A stretch of 64,000 bases of DNA from positions 3,410,001 to 3,474,000 of the forward strand of contig JAVTVJ010000068.1 of assembly GCA_034509425.1 (NCBI GenBank), written 5' to 3'. The stretch comes from Eopsaltria australis (Eukaryota > Chordata > Aves > Passeriformes > Petroicidae). A program made the translations under genes and the position numbers. Shown here piece by piece: positions 8,501 through 21,500 of this stretch. The notes beneath the pieces were generated by a model. That model had not been told where the DNA came from and made no database searches. It was given only the letters and a program-made list of their open reading frames with translations. The first letter of the stretch is position 1. Each line of letters begins with the position of its first letter.

Positions 8501-11500
8501 AGGGATGGGACATCTAGGGAAGGGCAGGACAGACACTAAGTTTGTTCTGTATCTAAGGAGTCCCCACACAAACAATCCTGCACCACACAGAGCTGCCATC
8601 ATGTGTGTGGAGACCCTGAGGCAGATTTCAGCCAGTCACCAGCAACAGCAGTGGCAGAGGCCAGTGGAGATGCTGGGTGCTGATATGGCCATGACTCCTA
8701 CAGCCCCTTGTACCCTGGTAAGCCATGGGGATTTGTGAGGCAATGGGCACAGAGACAGCGTGTGCACTTCAGGTCACCACAGAAAAAACTTGGTCATCTA
8801 AAAGAGATTCAGCAATGTACAGTGTAGAAGTAAATCACAAACTGAGATGTGCATACAAAGGCTGCTAGCTTAGACATGACCTGCAGGGACTTCCACAGAA
8901 CCTCAGTACTTTTATTTCCTTTATTGTTTAACTCACTTAGTTGTATCTTGATTCACTTCAAAAACAATGGAAAAGGGCTACCTGCAGCAGTTCTCTCTCA
9001 TTTTTATGTTTCCTGGAAATGTCTAGAAAGCAATGAAATTGATGCTTTAATATGCATGGAAATTTAAGAAAACAACAGGATTTCATTTCCTAATATAATT
9101 GCTGAATTGATTTGCGTATGCAGTGAACTGCTCTGATTTTCTTAGTGGCAATAATAAAGCAGTGTCTGCAGTAATTTAGCAGGTGTTCACAGCTATTCTG
9201 TGTGTATGTAAAAGGTTACCACTTTGATTTAAAAGGTTCATTCAAACTCTTCTTTCACTCTGCAGAAGTCTAATGGAAGATGAAAGGTTCAAGGTAATGA
9301 GAACAAAGCACATTTGAATCCAGGATATAATTTTTTCCCAGAAAGTCTGAGGGTTTTTTCATATCTTCACGACATTCTGATATGAGTTGCTTTTTTCTTG
9401 TCTATTTTATTTTTTTCCGAATATCTTACTCTCCCTATCTTGAAAATTAGGTTACAATCATGGCTCTACTATTTCTCAAGCGTATTCTATTTAAGTCTTA
9501 TTTTTGTTCAAGAGAGACAAAATACATTAACTTCAGCATGAAACAGTTGTTATTTCCCATTCTTCCATTCCCCTTTCAAATAATTCTAAATGAAGAGCTA
9601 TGTCAGATTGATAAATATAGGTGAATGGAGCCGTTAAGCTCCACATTTCTTGCTAGATTAAGACATACTTTTCCTGCATGAAACTGAGGGCACTGTTTAT
9701 GATAATACAGAGGGTCATACTGAAGGTGAATGAGAGGGGAAGTTAGCTACTGATACCACTCCACAGACTTGTCTGGTGTTTCTCTCTGGTGAACTGTTAA
9801 AATCCTTGTGGTGAGAGCTGTTTGAAATGCTTCTGGCCAGCCTCACCTTGCAGTTAAAGATTTCGTGACTTTTTAAAATCTTAGCCTGGGGTTTTCAAAG
9901 CAGAGAAGAGTCCTCACACAGGTGATAGGTAGGAAATCTTTCAACAGCCTTCTCCCTCATCACAGCAGAAACATAAGCTATTTTATCTCTATTTCCATTC
10001 CTGCAGGATAGAAAGTGGGAAATATTGTCAGAGAAATATATGCTATGAGCTAGAAACTATAAAAGGAGAAGAGCAATTACTAAGAAATCCTTGGAGGTAT
10101 GGGTTTCTTTAGAAAAGGAAAGATTTTGGTTAAGAACACAGAGAGTTCTTAAGATTCCTCAAATTGGTTTCTGAACCTCCTGAAGGCTTATTTTATAGCA
10201 CTGGAAGAGACTCTCAGGCCTAGACCATATTTAGTTTCCTAATTTCTTATTCCTTGTAAGCACCTGAATTTCAAAGAAGCCTTTGGAAGGGGCATTTGCT
10301 CTTTGTGCTTAATTTTTCATGTATACCAGATTGGGAGCAGCTAATCCTGCCAGCTTCCACAGGAATGTTGTGCAGTTAATGGCTTGCATTTCCATGCAGT
10401 GCTTTAATATGACAAGGAGAGTTATTACAGGTAGGTAGAGAAAAAACACTGGAGTCACTTCAGTCCATCAGCTTCTAAATATGTCCTAGAGATCTTATTG
10501 CTGTGTACATTAAAGCTTTAGCAGTAAAATCTCCCTTTGTTTGCTGAGCACAGTACACATGACAGAGAGGTGAGTTCATGAAGTTCACTCTTCAAACACA
10601 CAATTTGTTCTACTGAGTCTCTAATAATTTGCCTTATGAAACCTGCTGGGGGTTTCTCATTTTAAGAGTTAAATTGATTCAGTCAAGTTAAAGAGAATCA
10701 TGTATTTACTCCTGTTCCAAACCCACTTATTACTCCTCCATTTTCTTTCTATCAAGGCAGTGCACTGCAGTCCTATTTCATCATTTTACAGAGAATTGTC
10801 CTGTTCTGCCTTCTGCCTCTGCTCTGCCAGCCTTTCAGGAATAAATAGTGGAGAAAAGGGCATATCAGGTGGTCACCATGGAGAGAACAACACAGCAAGA
10901 CTAATTGGGCACTGTGTTTGTGGTTTGAAAAGGGCACAGATGTGAGATTCCTGGGACACCACACATGGCAAAATAGCAACATGGGGCAAGAGATGGAAAT
11001 TCAGGACTGGGATAGGATGTCTAAATCCTTCATATGGCCAGAGATATTGGGTAAAACTCAGCTGTTACATAAATGATGGACTTTGAAGGAGCAATCTATT
11101 TCTGCTGATGGGTGAAATGACTCCTATCAACAGTAGTTGGATCTGGGTATTTGGGTTTCATCCACAACACCCTGGAGTCCCGGACACCTTCCTTTGGAGT
11201 TACAAGCAAGACCACAGAACTTTTGCAGATTCAACCGTTAAGAGGCATTGCTGCTGATAGAAAATTTAGTGAAATATTGTTTGCCACACAACTTGGCTAG
11301 ATTAACTACAGAAAAAATGCACACTTGAAAATACTTTTTCAGGGCTGTGTGACTACATTTTTGCATGGACCTTTAGTTCTCAAAATTAACTTGCAATTCT
11401 GTTGGTTCACATGGGACTTACAGATTTATGGTTCCTCACATCACATCACTTTGCTGTTGGCCTCTCTGACAACTGCAAACACTTCTTCGGTAATGAAGAA

Positions 11501-13032
11501 TCTAATTCCAGGAAGAAGAGAGATTTCTGAAACTAGTGGGATAGCTTACTGTTTTTCCCCAGGCCTCTTTGCTTTGAAAATGCCATTTAACATAATACCA
11601 CAAAATCAGACGCTGCCATGAAAGTGTCCTGCCAGTTTTAGCTTTTAGCAAGGTGAGTAGGTTGCAGAGTCACAGGCTGATTTTCTTTCTGTCTTTAGCT
11701 GAACAGTAAATATGGTCTGTGTTTCTCAATTTCAGGCCAGGCACATGATTGTGCTGAAATTTTTAAGGTGATGTGGTTTTATAGGCATTTTGAGACTAAC
11801 ACTTTCCCTTCACCTTATTAAATCCTGTGATGCTACTAAGTCAGTGATAATCTCTCTTCACAAAAATAATATCTTTGCAATTGAAATTTATTTGAACATT
11901 TTGAATCACCCCCACATTCAGTGGAACTTGGTCCCAATGATGTTCAAATTACAGAAATAGCCTTCATGTGAGGTGTTTCATTTGTTTGTAAGCCTTTTTT
12001 GCACCATAAACTTTTGTGTCATCACAAAGCATTTCTTATCTTGCCAGAAATATCAGTTTTTGTCTATAATAGAACAGATCTATTGTAGAGAGGATGTATT
12101 GCTACACTGAAATATAGGGCACAGAGCAAATGATCTTTCTTCTGATATGTCTCTTTATATAACCAGCGTTGTCATGACAACTGTAGAGCAGAGTTGTGTT
12201 TTCAGTAGCAGACGCATGACTAAGGGCCTTTGTCTTACTGATGAACATGTCTGCAGTTCTCAGCCTCTCAGCAACAGAAAACACAAATAACTATCCCACA
12301 CAATTTGTTCCTACTCACAGAACTTTCTGTGTAAATGGCACACTGCTTCTAAACAGGGAAAATTTTGATTCTTCCAGCACTTTGTGCTTCAGAGCCAAAG
12401 CAGCTTTGCAGACCATATGTGTGTCCAGGAATGGTGATTAAGGGAGGAGCAGAGGAGCTGCCCACAACTTTCTCCCTTCTGTAATAAAGCAGGTACCCCA
12501 ATGCATGGCACTGATGAAGGGACCAACCTTTAGGTTTCTGATGAGTCTACTCCAATTTTCAGGTGATAGCTAGCAGTGAGAATGTGAATAAAACAATAGT
12601 TGTAGTAAGTTACAGAAATAAAAGCCTGGAAATTTAGGTGCTTTCTTTATCTCAAGGAATGAACTTATTCTTAGTACCTGCAAACCTTATGTCTCAGTTG
12701 TGCCACTTTAAGGCTGTGGGCAATATACCTTCCTCATTGTCACAGCTACCTTAATCAATGTTTTATTGATGTTTGTGAGACAATCCTCCCATGAAAAGAA
12801 GCACAGAGGGGAATCAGCATTAGCCAGTGACAGAGAGGGAAACTAAGAATGAGCTTATGCTGTGTTTAACTGAGCTGCTGTGATGTCCTGCTTTAGTGGA
12901 CAGTGGAGTGCTTTGACAAAGAGCTGAGTGAAATGATGTATTTGTAAGCTCATGAGTTAGTTACAATTCAGATTTATGGCGGACTCACATTAGCAGCCAC
13001 CGCTCTGGCTGGGTCTCACAAATTCCCTTGGA
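8501..13032. other. Gene-free AT-rich sequence
   Basis: No gene or young repeat recognised. Frames are short (under 100 codons) and show no domain. The 9.06-9.24 kb part is evenly AT-rich with little CpG. It could be conserved non-coding sequence, but this cannot be judged without an alignment. Confidence 0.5.
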
Positions 13033-13110
13033 CACAGAATCATAAAATGGCTTGGGTTGGAAGACATCTCAAAGATCAGCTCATTCCAACCTTCCTGACA
13101 TCCCAGTCAA
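13033..13110 (-). mobile_element. CR1 LINE 3'-end fragment (antisense)
   Basis: ACAGAATCATAAAATGGCTT, GGGTTGGAAGACATCTCAAA and GATCAGCTCATTCCAACC are the reverse complement of the avian CR1 tail. The element is truncated after about 75 bp. Confidence 0.75.
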
Positions 13111-15914
13111 CATCAGGATAAGCAGCACATACATTAGATACAACTTAAAAGGTTAGGCAACACCTGGGTCAGAGGCAAAATGGGAAATAGCTGAATATCA
13201 CTACACACCACCAAGGAAATAATATTAAATACCTCAAAACCAGACCAGTAATCTTTGTGAGCTTTGTCTAATCTACGACCAATTATGTAAAAACCCCAGA
13301 AGCATGAAAGCACTGACAATGAAATTAAGTGGCTAGTTTTTTCTTTTATTTTGTAACTATCCAGTGGTGCAGTGCAACATCCAGCTCTGTCCTCACTGCC
13401 AAGAAACTGAGCTTGAAATAGAGAAATAGCCTTCTATAATATTCACTTTGCAGGGAATGGAACTTAAATAGCCAGAGTGTATTAAGGCCATCTCTTATTA
13501 CAGAGTTTCTTGACACTGAGTTTCCATCAAAAAGAGCTCTATTATTCTGTGGTGTATGGCCTGTTGTAGTAGAAAGCAGTGCTCTCGGTTCCTGTGTTAT
13601 ACAGGCAAAAACACAAGCTCAGAAATTAATACAAGTCAGTTATCCCAAAAAGACATTTTCTGCTTCACTGTTTCCTGCTAACATGTACAATATTGCAATA
13701 TAACACTGACGATTACTATCCTAGAATCTTTCTGAGTAGCAGTCTAGGAACTTTTAAAACACCTAGCCACTGCTGATCCTCACCTGTCACTGCCTGTGAC
13801 TTTGCTGTGGTTGTGTTAGTTTGAACATTTTGCTGTTTCATATTTCCTTGCTGTTGGTTTGCAGGCAGCAACTGGGAACTGCTGCAACGTATTTCATATG
13901 AGAGTTGACCAACTCAGCTTTTGATCTCAGCAAGCACAGGTGCCTGCATGTTAGTGTCCTTTAACAATCAACAGAGAGAAAATAGGCACCTTCTGCTCTC
14001 CTCAGACTGTGAAGGAAGCCAAGCTGTGTGTATCTCTGCCCAAGCAGGTATTGAATCCTGTATCAGAATGAGTGCTGCTTTTTATGAATGCTTCCTATGG
14101 ATGTTTATGGAAATGCTCTGGGAAGTATTAGCTTAAATAGTTACATGAAGCACAGAGCTGGAGTAAGTGTGCTGGGAACCAGAACCTTTCTGGGCTTATC
14201 TGGCTATGAGGTGCATACATGGAGAAGCTTCCACAAAAACTCATAAGGGTGACACCTGAAGCACCAAAATCAGGAGCAGAGGCATCTCTATTCTAAGCAG
14301 AGTTACAGTTTCCCCCAGTTTACACATATTTAATGAATCCTGAACTTCGTGTGAACCCTGCAGGTACAAGTGCCAATCACAGCTTAGAGGATCCTATGGC
14401 ATCTTAGAATATTTTATCTGGCAGGATGGAATAGCTTTGAGATCATTTGTATTGTCATGTTGACTTATTTACCTGTCATAAACACTGAAAGGAAATATTC
14501 ATAAGTTTAGATCTTTTAAAAAAATCTCCAGTATTCCTCTTAGAAGTGTACACAAATGAAGATGCATATTTCAGATATGCTGACTGGGAACACTGCAAAA
14601 AAAATAAAACATCTGCCCACTTTAGGAAAGCAGCAACAAACTTTTAGTGTTTGAAAAGCGCCAGATTAGGGATACCCATGTCACATGTATGATCTTTACA
14701 ATAAAAGGAATTAACTGATTTTTCCCCACTTTTCTGACTGTCCTGTCAAGGCCTCTAACAGGACATAAAATGCCAAACACTGAGGAGCCACCAGATAGCT
14801 TTTTATTCAGGCAGCAATTTCTTAAGAAGTCCTTTGCCTTTTGTGCATCACTTTGAGTTGTTTCCCTTTGTTGATCAAGCACTGCCACCCTTGATACTTT
14901 ACTAATACCCTGCTGGGGAAACCGTGAATCAGACAGATTCCAAACGGGGATGGATCCAGGTGGCTACAGTCAGACAAAACAGAAGCTTCTGGCCACCCTG
15001 TGGTGTTGAAATGTAATTAAAAGGGTTCCTCTCCTGCTCTCTGTTTTCAGAGTTGCTGTTGGGAGAACACAGGGCAGGGGACCATGCTGTGCCAGGATGC
15101 TGTGATCACTCCTTCAGCTCCATGCTGCTTGAGATGACAGAAGGCAGCAAATCACAAGTCAGCAGGGCACTGAAAAACTCCTGTGACTGCTTTCTGTTTG
15201 TATTATGTTGTAATAATGGCAAATGTGGAGCCTTTGGCCCACCCTGCCACTATGGGAAGGAAATAAAAAGGGAATTGCTCATTCTGAAAATCTTTCTAGT
15301 TTGCTTTTGCCCCCCACAAATTATAAAATAGTCACACCCTGCTGCCCAGGGCCCGCCTGGCACCCAGCAGAACCTTCCACCCCCACACCAGAAGGAACTT
15401 TTTCCACTTGTAACACTGATTTTCAAAAAAAAATTGACGAGGACAGGTTGGACCCCGCTTTCCAGCCCAGCCAGGCAGTGGCAGCAAGTCCAGCTGCTGT
15501 GAAAGAGGCCATAGCACAGAGCCCCACTGCCCCCAGCCTTCTCCTCCTTGCAGGGCCTGAAACACAAAATACAGCTCTTAGAGGAGACCTGTCTGAAGGA
15601 AATGGTACCATGTACAGTCAAGAAGAGGGGCAAGGGAGAAGCCGTAATTGATTTCTTGCTTAACGTGGCCTAATTACGATGGTTAGATGTGGCTGGATGC
15701 TGGTGAATGCTGTGAAGGGTAGCGGGGACGTGGGGCCTGTGCTGCTCGGGCTGAGGCAGGATGGCACCTGGTGACAGGGGAAACTTCAGCTGCATTTCCA
15801 TTGAAGCACAACTGCATAAAGCAGTGCTTTGTAAGGCTCACTGTCATAGCTACCTGCCATATCTACATGGCTGTGTCATTCATTGCTATATTTATATGGT
15901 CAGATTGTGCCCCT
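13111..15914. other. Gene-free sequence with a GC-richer patch at 15.34-15.77 kb
   Basis: Mostly AT-rich and without a recognisable gene. Between 15.34 and 15.77 kb the GC content rises and four to five frames on both strands stay open for 60-140 codons. Because all frames open together, composition is the simplest cause. No splice-site pair or known domain could be tied to any of them. Confidence 0.5.
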
Positions 15915-16082
15915 TTTCACCTCTGGGAGTGGTCAGGGACAGGCTGGATGGAGCTCTGAGCAGCCTAGTCTAGCAGAAGGTGTTCCTGCCTGTGGTACAG
16001 GCTTGGAACAGAATGATTTTAAGGTGCCTTCCAACACAAACCATTCTATGATTCTGTGATTCTATGGTTCTATGATTCTATA
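15915..16082 (+). mobile_element. CR1 LINE 3' end (sense)
   Basis: The sequence runs from GGACAGGCTGGATGGAGCTC through AGCCTAGTCTAG and AGGTGCCTTCCAACACAAAC to a tail of CCATTCTATG, ATTCTGTG, ATTCTATG units. This is the last 165 bp of avian CR1 with its 8-bp tail repeat preserved. Confidence 0.85.
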
Positions 16083-17624
16083 CCAGGAACCAGAATTCAT
16101 TCATGCTTTTCTCCCCTTTAAGTTTGAAACTGTATTTTTCATTTATATAGAGTATTTTGTTTGAACTAGACATGTACCTTGCTGTCAACATAAATCTATG
16201 CAGGAACTCTGTTCAGCATGAAGTACAAAAATGGCCTTGTCAAATGCTGAGGCTCTTGTTTCTCTTCATTTTTGAGGTATGGAGGGCTCTGGCTACCACA
16301 ATTCAAGTGTCATTAACTTCAAATTGTTGGTTCATTTGTGTAGGCTGTTGGCTGATCATTGTACACAAGGCAGAGAGATATAAAAGTTTTTTCCAAAGAA
16401 TTGCCTATAATTAGAGATTTTTCTTATTTTATGTAGCTGTTGGATGACAAATTTCAAAAGCTATGGGCATGGGATTTCATGTGGTGTTTGAATTGCAGGT
16501 ACTGCTTGTGCAGTATGATTAACAGGGAAAAAGACACTCCAGTGTGGAAACACTGCCAATATGCAATTAACAGGACAAATTATATATACAGGTTCGAAAG
16601 TGGAACCTGTCATGCTAAAATCTGCTCTTACATGCCATATTATCTCCATCCCCTCCCAACCACCTTCTCTTCCTCAATTTTAGTAAGAGCCTCATTGGCA
16701 CAGAAAACCACTGATGGAAGTATAACTCGGAACAAGACAGGAATTTGTTGTGGGATTTTATGGAAATCTATGGGCTTACACAAAGGAGTGCTTCAAGAAG
16801 GACTCAATCTTTCCTCTGACTGAACTGGCTGGGGTTTCTTTGTAAACTTATGAACAAGAACTCTAAAATGCTCTGACACTTTCTGATAAATGACACTGCT
16901 GCTTCTCATCAGATGAGCCTTAGGAGGTCAGTTACATGTTGGGAGCTCAGCTGAAGACTGTTTTCTGCCTTAATGGAAAACAGCTGCAGAGGCAAACCTG
17001 CCAAAGCTGAGTCGGATATCAGCAAATCCACACTATACAGGGTAATTACTCACTTCTGGAGGAAGACAACAAATAGAAAACCCTTTCCTTAAATGACTCC
17101 AGGGCCTCAAAGAAAATTATGTAAACACAAAAGCTGATGACTGGAGATTCCAATACAAGCCTTCTCTAGCAAGAGCCCAGTAGGGAAAAGACAAAATGGT
17201 TTCTCAGGTGTGAGGCTATGGGATATGTGGGAATATTTATCTGTACCATGGAAATACATGCCAGGTGTGAACTCTCCCAACGAGCCCCACACTGAGTATG
17301 GCAGCTCTGTTACTGAAGCATTAACCTCAAGCAGGGAAACAGCAGGAAATGCATTGTTGTTATGTGATCAAAACTTAATCAGCTACAGCTATCACTTGGT
17401 GCTCATCTGCCTGTGTCTGTGAATGCGTTTGTGCCAGCTGCAGCAGTCCAGGAGGAGCCCAGCAGTGGGAGTCACTCCGGTGGGTTTGGCCAGTGCTTCT
17501 GGCCAACGTGAAAGATGTGAAGAGCTGGTGACAGTGGGGAACACCAACGGCAGCAGCAAACTACTCCTGTGAGCAATTCAGAGACACCATTGGAGACAAC
17601 AGGAGGGTGAAAGAAAACTTCTTA
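16083..17624. other. Gene-free anonymous sequence
   Basis: No gene or repeat family recognised. A frame of 127 codons near 16.44-16.82 kb has no recognisable motif. A perfect 8-bp inverted repeat (16588-16610) is mentioned among the findings. Confidence 0.5.
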
Positions 17625-17914
17625 GAACAAGGCAAGAGCAGAGTCACTAGGATGATCACAAGCCTGAAACACCTGTCCTATGAAGACAGGCTGAGAGAGT
17701 TGGGGCTGTTCAGCCTAAAGAAGAGAAGGCTTTGGGAATATCTTAGGGCACTTTCCAGTACCTAAACAGGCTTACAAGGAGGCTGGAGAGGGACTTTTCA
17801 CAAGGGCCTATAGTGATATGACAGGGGGGATTGGCCATAAACTGAAGGAGGGTAGTTTAGATTAGATATTAGGAAGAAATTCCTTACTATGAAGATGGTG
17901 AGGCAGGAACAGGT
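17625..17914 (+). mobile_element. CR1 LINE, left part (split by an LTR)
   Basis: GACAGGCTGAGAGAGTTGGG, GCTGTTCAGCCTAAAGAAGA and ATTAGATATTAGGAAGAAAT are hallmark segments of the CR1 3' region in sense orientation. The element stops at GGAACAGGT, where a solo LTR is inserted, and resumes at 18360. The 5' end is truncated and approximate. Confidence 0.85.
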
Positions 17915-18359
17915 TGCAGTATTCCAAGAAGGGACATGGACTTCTCTGGTGAGACTGTGATGTTGCAAGGTCCTTTATTATACATACAGAGACTAAGACT
18001 ACTACAGATCACTCTATGACTACCTGCTAAGACTACTCCTATGACTCCTACTATGGCTACTGCCATGGCTACTCCCTTATGGCTACTGCCCCCTACTACG
18101 CAGTGAAAATTCCCTTTATACCATCCCACACACAGGATGTGTGGGGATATTAACAAGAAAGATAAACAATACCCTATAAGGTCACCAAGTACAATGCTCA
18201 CACACAATAGGTCCAGAAGGCCATAAACCCATGATCCTCTTTTCATGTTCATCCCTGGTGACCTGGATATGCTTCCTGGTCACCTCTGGGCCTCGGGAAG
18301 AGGCTCACTCTGGGCCTTCCAGGCCTGCTTTTCTGTAACACACATAGTGTAACCCTACA
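17915..18359 (-). mobile_element. Solo LTR of an endogenous retrovirus inserted in CR1
   Basis: A 445-bp element beginning TGCAGTATTCC and ending CCCTACA on the plus strand, so it has TG...CA ends. It is flanked on both sides by ACAGGT (17909-17914 and 18360-18365), a 6-bp target duplication of the sort made by beta/alpha-like avian ERVs. Read on the minus strand, a TATA box (GGTATAAAGGG, 18112-18122) lies about 140 bp before AATAAA (17974-17979), the expected U3-R order, which sets the orientation. No internal retroviral genes remain, so this is a solo LTR made by recombination between the two LTRs. The 121-codon minus-strand frame here is not a gene. Confidence 0.9.
18016..18090. repeat. 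12-bp minisatellite (6 units) inside the LTR
   Basis: Six imperfect units of the type ATGGCTACTGCC / ATGACTACCTGC are arranged head to tail, two of them 13-14 bp long. The array starts about 30 bp downstream of the minus-strand TATA box, so it would form the start of the LTR transcript. Confidence 0.8.
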
Positions 18360-18546
18360 ACAGGTTGCCCAGAGAGATTGTGGAGTCCTGCCCCTGGAGC
18401 TCTTCAAGACAGGCTGAACGAGTCTCTGAGTAACCTGGTCTAGGGGAAGGTTCTCTGCCCATGACAGGGATGTTGAAACTAGATGATCTTTAATGTCCCT
18501 TGCAACCCAAACCATTCTATAATTCTATGATTCAACAATTCTATGA
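18360..18546 (+). mobile_element. CR1 LINE, right part with 3' tail
   Basis: Continues the CR1 interrupted at 17914: AACAGGTTGCCCAGAGAGAT, AGTAACCTGGTCTAGGGGAA, CTAGATGATCTTTAATGTCC and a tail of ATTCTATAATTCTATGATTC repeats. The first six bases repeat the target site of the LTR. Confidence 0.9.
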
Positions 18547-21500
18547 AAAGTCTCTCACCTTCATTTATTAGAAGATTTTTACAATTCTCAGTGTGTGAAG
18601 CAGACTGCCTTACTCACTAGCTATCCCACGGCTAAAGATATGAATCAGGACTTTCTTCACTTAAAAGCAATGTCCTAACTCACTGAATGTGGTCATGCCA
18701 TGAGTCATACGACCATGCACTCCTGTCCTGAGACTGGCAGCTCTCCCAGTGGTGCTTTGCCTCCTGTGAGCAGCTACACAGGGTGAGCTTGGGGTGAAAC
18801 TGAGCCCCTCAACACACCCTGCAGCAGATGTAGAGCTCCCTTTGTTCTCAGCATTGTATCTCAGGGCTGTTCTGCAAGCAACAAAACCCCTTAAATTTAA
18901 ACTACTTTTCTTACTTTATTCTTCTTTAAGCATGGAGTGTGACCAGAGAAACAGTCAATAATAAACTCTTCTCACCGTCTGCCAAGAGAAATGTCAGTGG
19001 GAGCCAATTTTCTTCACTGTGAAGATTGTTAGTATCGTCCATCCAAACTTGTCACACCAGCAGCAAAACCCTAAAAGCATTTAAAACTTCTTCTAGTGTT
19101 GTAAGAAGCACAGTGAACCTACAACAAAAGTCAATTGTACATAATACCTGCCACTGTGACAGGTAGCACCACGGAAAATCACTGCTAGTGCCAAACACCA
19201 GCACAACCTCTGACTGAGAGCAAGTGACTTGTAATATTAAGGGCTAAAGCCAAAATAATATTCTGCAGTAATTTCTCAGCATAAAACATGAATTCAATTC
19301 CAGACAATTACAGCCTCAGGATAGGCTGTTTAAAAGTATCAGAAACATAATGCAAAAACAGTTACATTTGTTCCAGTGAAAATGATAGAATTTTGCAAAT
19401 TCATCTGTAACACCTGGAGTTTTAAATAGTAAAATTAAGATACATCAGTACTTGCAATCTTGTGCTCCATTTGCCTCATACCTCTTAAAAACTGTTAATA
19501 GCTTCCCTTGTCTGGTAACAAGATCTCATAACCTCTGTAATCTGTATTGGCCTATAGATTCCTCAGTGCAAAAGAACAACATTCAGAATGATACTGTCTG
19601 GAAGTCTGCTCAGTTTTGTACATTGTCTTCTAGTAGCTGTTTCAAATTCATAAGATGCCATCTGAAAGAGAACTCAGTTTGTTTCCTGGTGAACAAATAT
19701 CTGTGGGCCTATTGCCATGGAATTTGGTCCCCTTTCATTTGAAATAGAAGCCTTCTCTGCAACTGCCAGGCATACCTAGGAGTGCATGATTTTTTTACAA
19801 TGGTTTTATAAAGGAGTTTCTGAAAACAGACTGGAGTAAGTTCATGGAAGTTCTTAAACTGATTTTGAACAAGGGGATAAATATTTTACATTGCTGGCTG
19901 GATGGGTCACCTCCTCTTGACAAGTGTGTCTTGTTTTCCCACTACTGTTCACTTTTAATACTCAGTTGCAGGCATTCAGGCCAGTTATCCTGATGCCCCA
20001 CAGGAAGAAAAATCAGCAATATATTCAAGTATATTCCAAGTGCAATTTTGTTTTATTGCTTACATAAACCAGTCCTGGAATAAAGGATGTTCAAGATATG
20101 CTTCCCAAACTCACCACTGACTCAAAAATGACCACAAGACAGAGCTCAAGGTCTCTGCATCCTCATCATCCTAGAAGAAAAAAGTCCAGAACATAAGGTA
20201 CCAACACTGTCTAACCCATCTTTCTATTTCTCCCTAGACTAGGAAATTTGTAAAACCATGATTGCTAGTACTATCTGGTGTTACAGGCTATAATCAAGTG
20301 CTTAAAACTGTGCCTCTGGTTTGTTACTGTGACTGTTTTCAGAGTGACCAACGAGCAAGTTTGTGGGACCGATATTTGTGCAAAGAAATCTCTGTTCTCT
20401 CTTCTTAGAAACTGATTCTGAGAGGATGTAGTTTTGCAGAGGTGACAAACTTCTTTCTCCCCTTGTTTCTTCCTCTACACTTTGATGCTGCTAATTGAGG
20501 TTTGTCAAAAAAGGCAATGTCCTTGTTTATGTAAAGGCTAGGTGATAGGTACCACCAGTACAACAACTTTCTTCTCAGAAACAGGAGATGACTATTTGTT
20601 TTGTGTGCTCTGGGTGTCACTACTCAGCACTAAGATTTGGTGCAGCAGATGCTGAGTGTGCAGGAGCACTTCCAGGCACCCCATTCTGCAGACTGATTGT
20701 AATCTCCTACTTGAATCTACTTCAGATCTCCTCCGACAAACTGACAGAGAAGTGAATGAGAAAAGAACCCAATCATTTGGAAACTTGGGTACAGAGCTGA
20801 AGTGAGCTCTTGAATAGTTGCATATTCTCTTTGTGCTTTCAAGTGGTATCTAAAACAGAAGAAAAGCCAGGTAATGCTGGAGGCCAACGCTCCAAAGTGC
20901 ATAAACAGGCTGATATACAGTGGTCGAAGATTTTCTGCTGACTTTGCAGCCCAAAGGAGCAGCCAGTGCCCAGGGGAGCATTGGTCTTTCCTCTGAAACT
21001 GTAAGACTCTGCTGCCCTCTCTGACACCTTTTTTTCCTCAGGAATTCAAATAAGGGAGGAAAACTTTCCCTTTGGCTCAGTGCAAGCAATCACTCCTTTC
21101 CCTTTGTACAAAATATTTGCTTCAGCCAAGATATAGAGTGTCCTTTCATGTCTGTGTCAAGTGAAATACCACAGAAACCCTTTTTATACATTCTGTTTAT
21201 TACTGCTGGGACACGAACACACAAAGTCACCAAATTTATGTATCATTCTTTCCATTTCTACTTCATTAGCAATTGGAACTGATTTGAATGCAAATAAAAC
21301 TAGAGACAGCAATTTCATAAGGGTAATACCCATCAGGGTAAAGAAAAGCTAATTTATCAAGAAATGTTGTTTTTTCTAGAAGCTGAATCTATTTTGTTTC
21401 CTTAACCCTTCACTGATAGCTACAGAATTTTTTTCACAGCATAGATTAAGTTAGCAAATTGGTCAAGGGCCCAGATGCATTGCAGGTCACACAGGTTCCC

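Noticed and set aside
16588..16610. GGTTCGAAAG as a tRNA B-box
   Set aside because: The required GGTTCGANTCC form is not met, and no cloverleaf or A-box is present upstream.
17887..18252. 121-codon minus frame
   Set aside because: It lies wholly inside the solo LTR and its repeat array.
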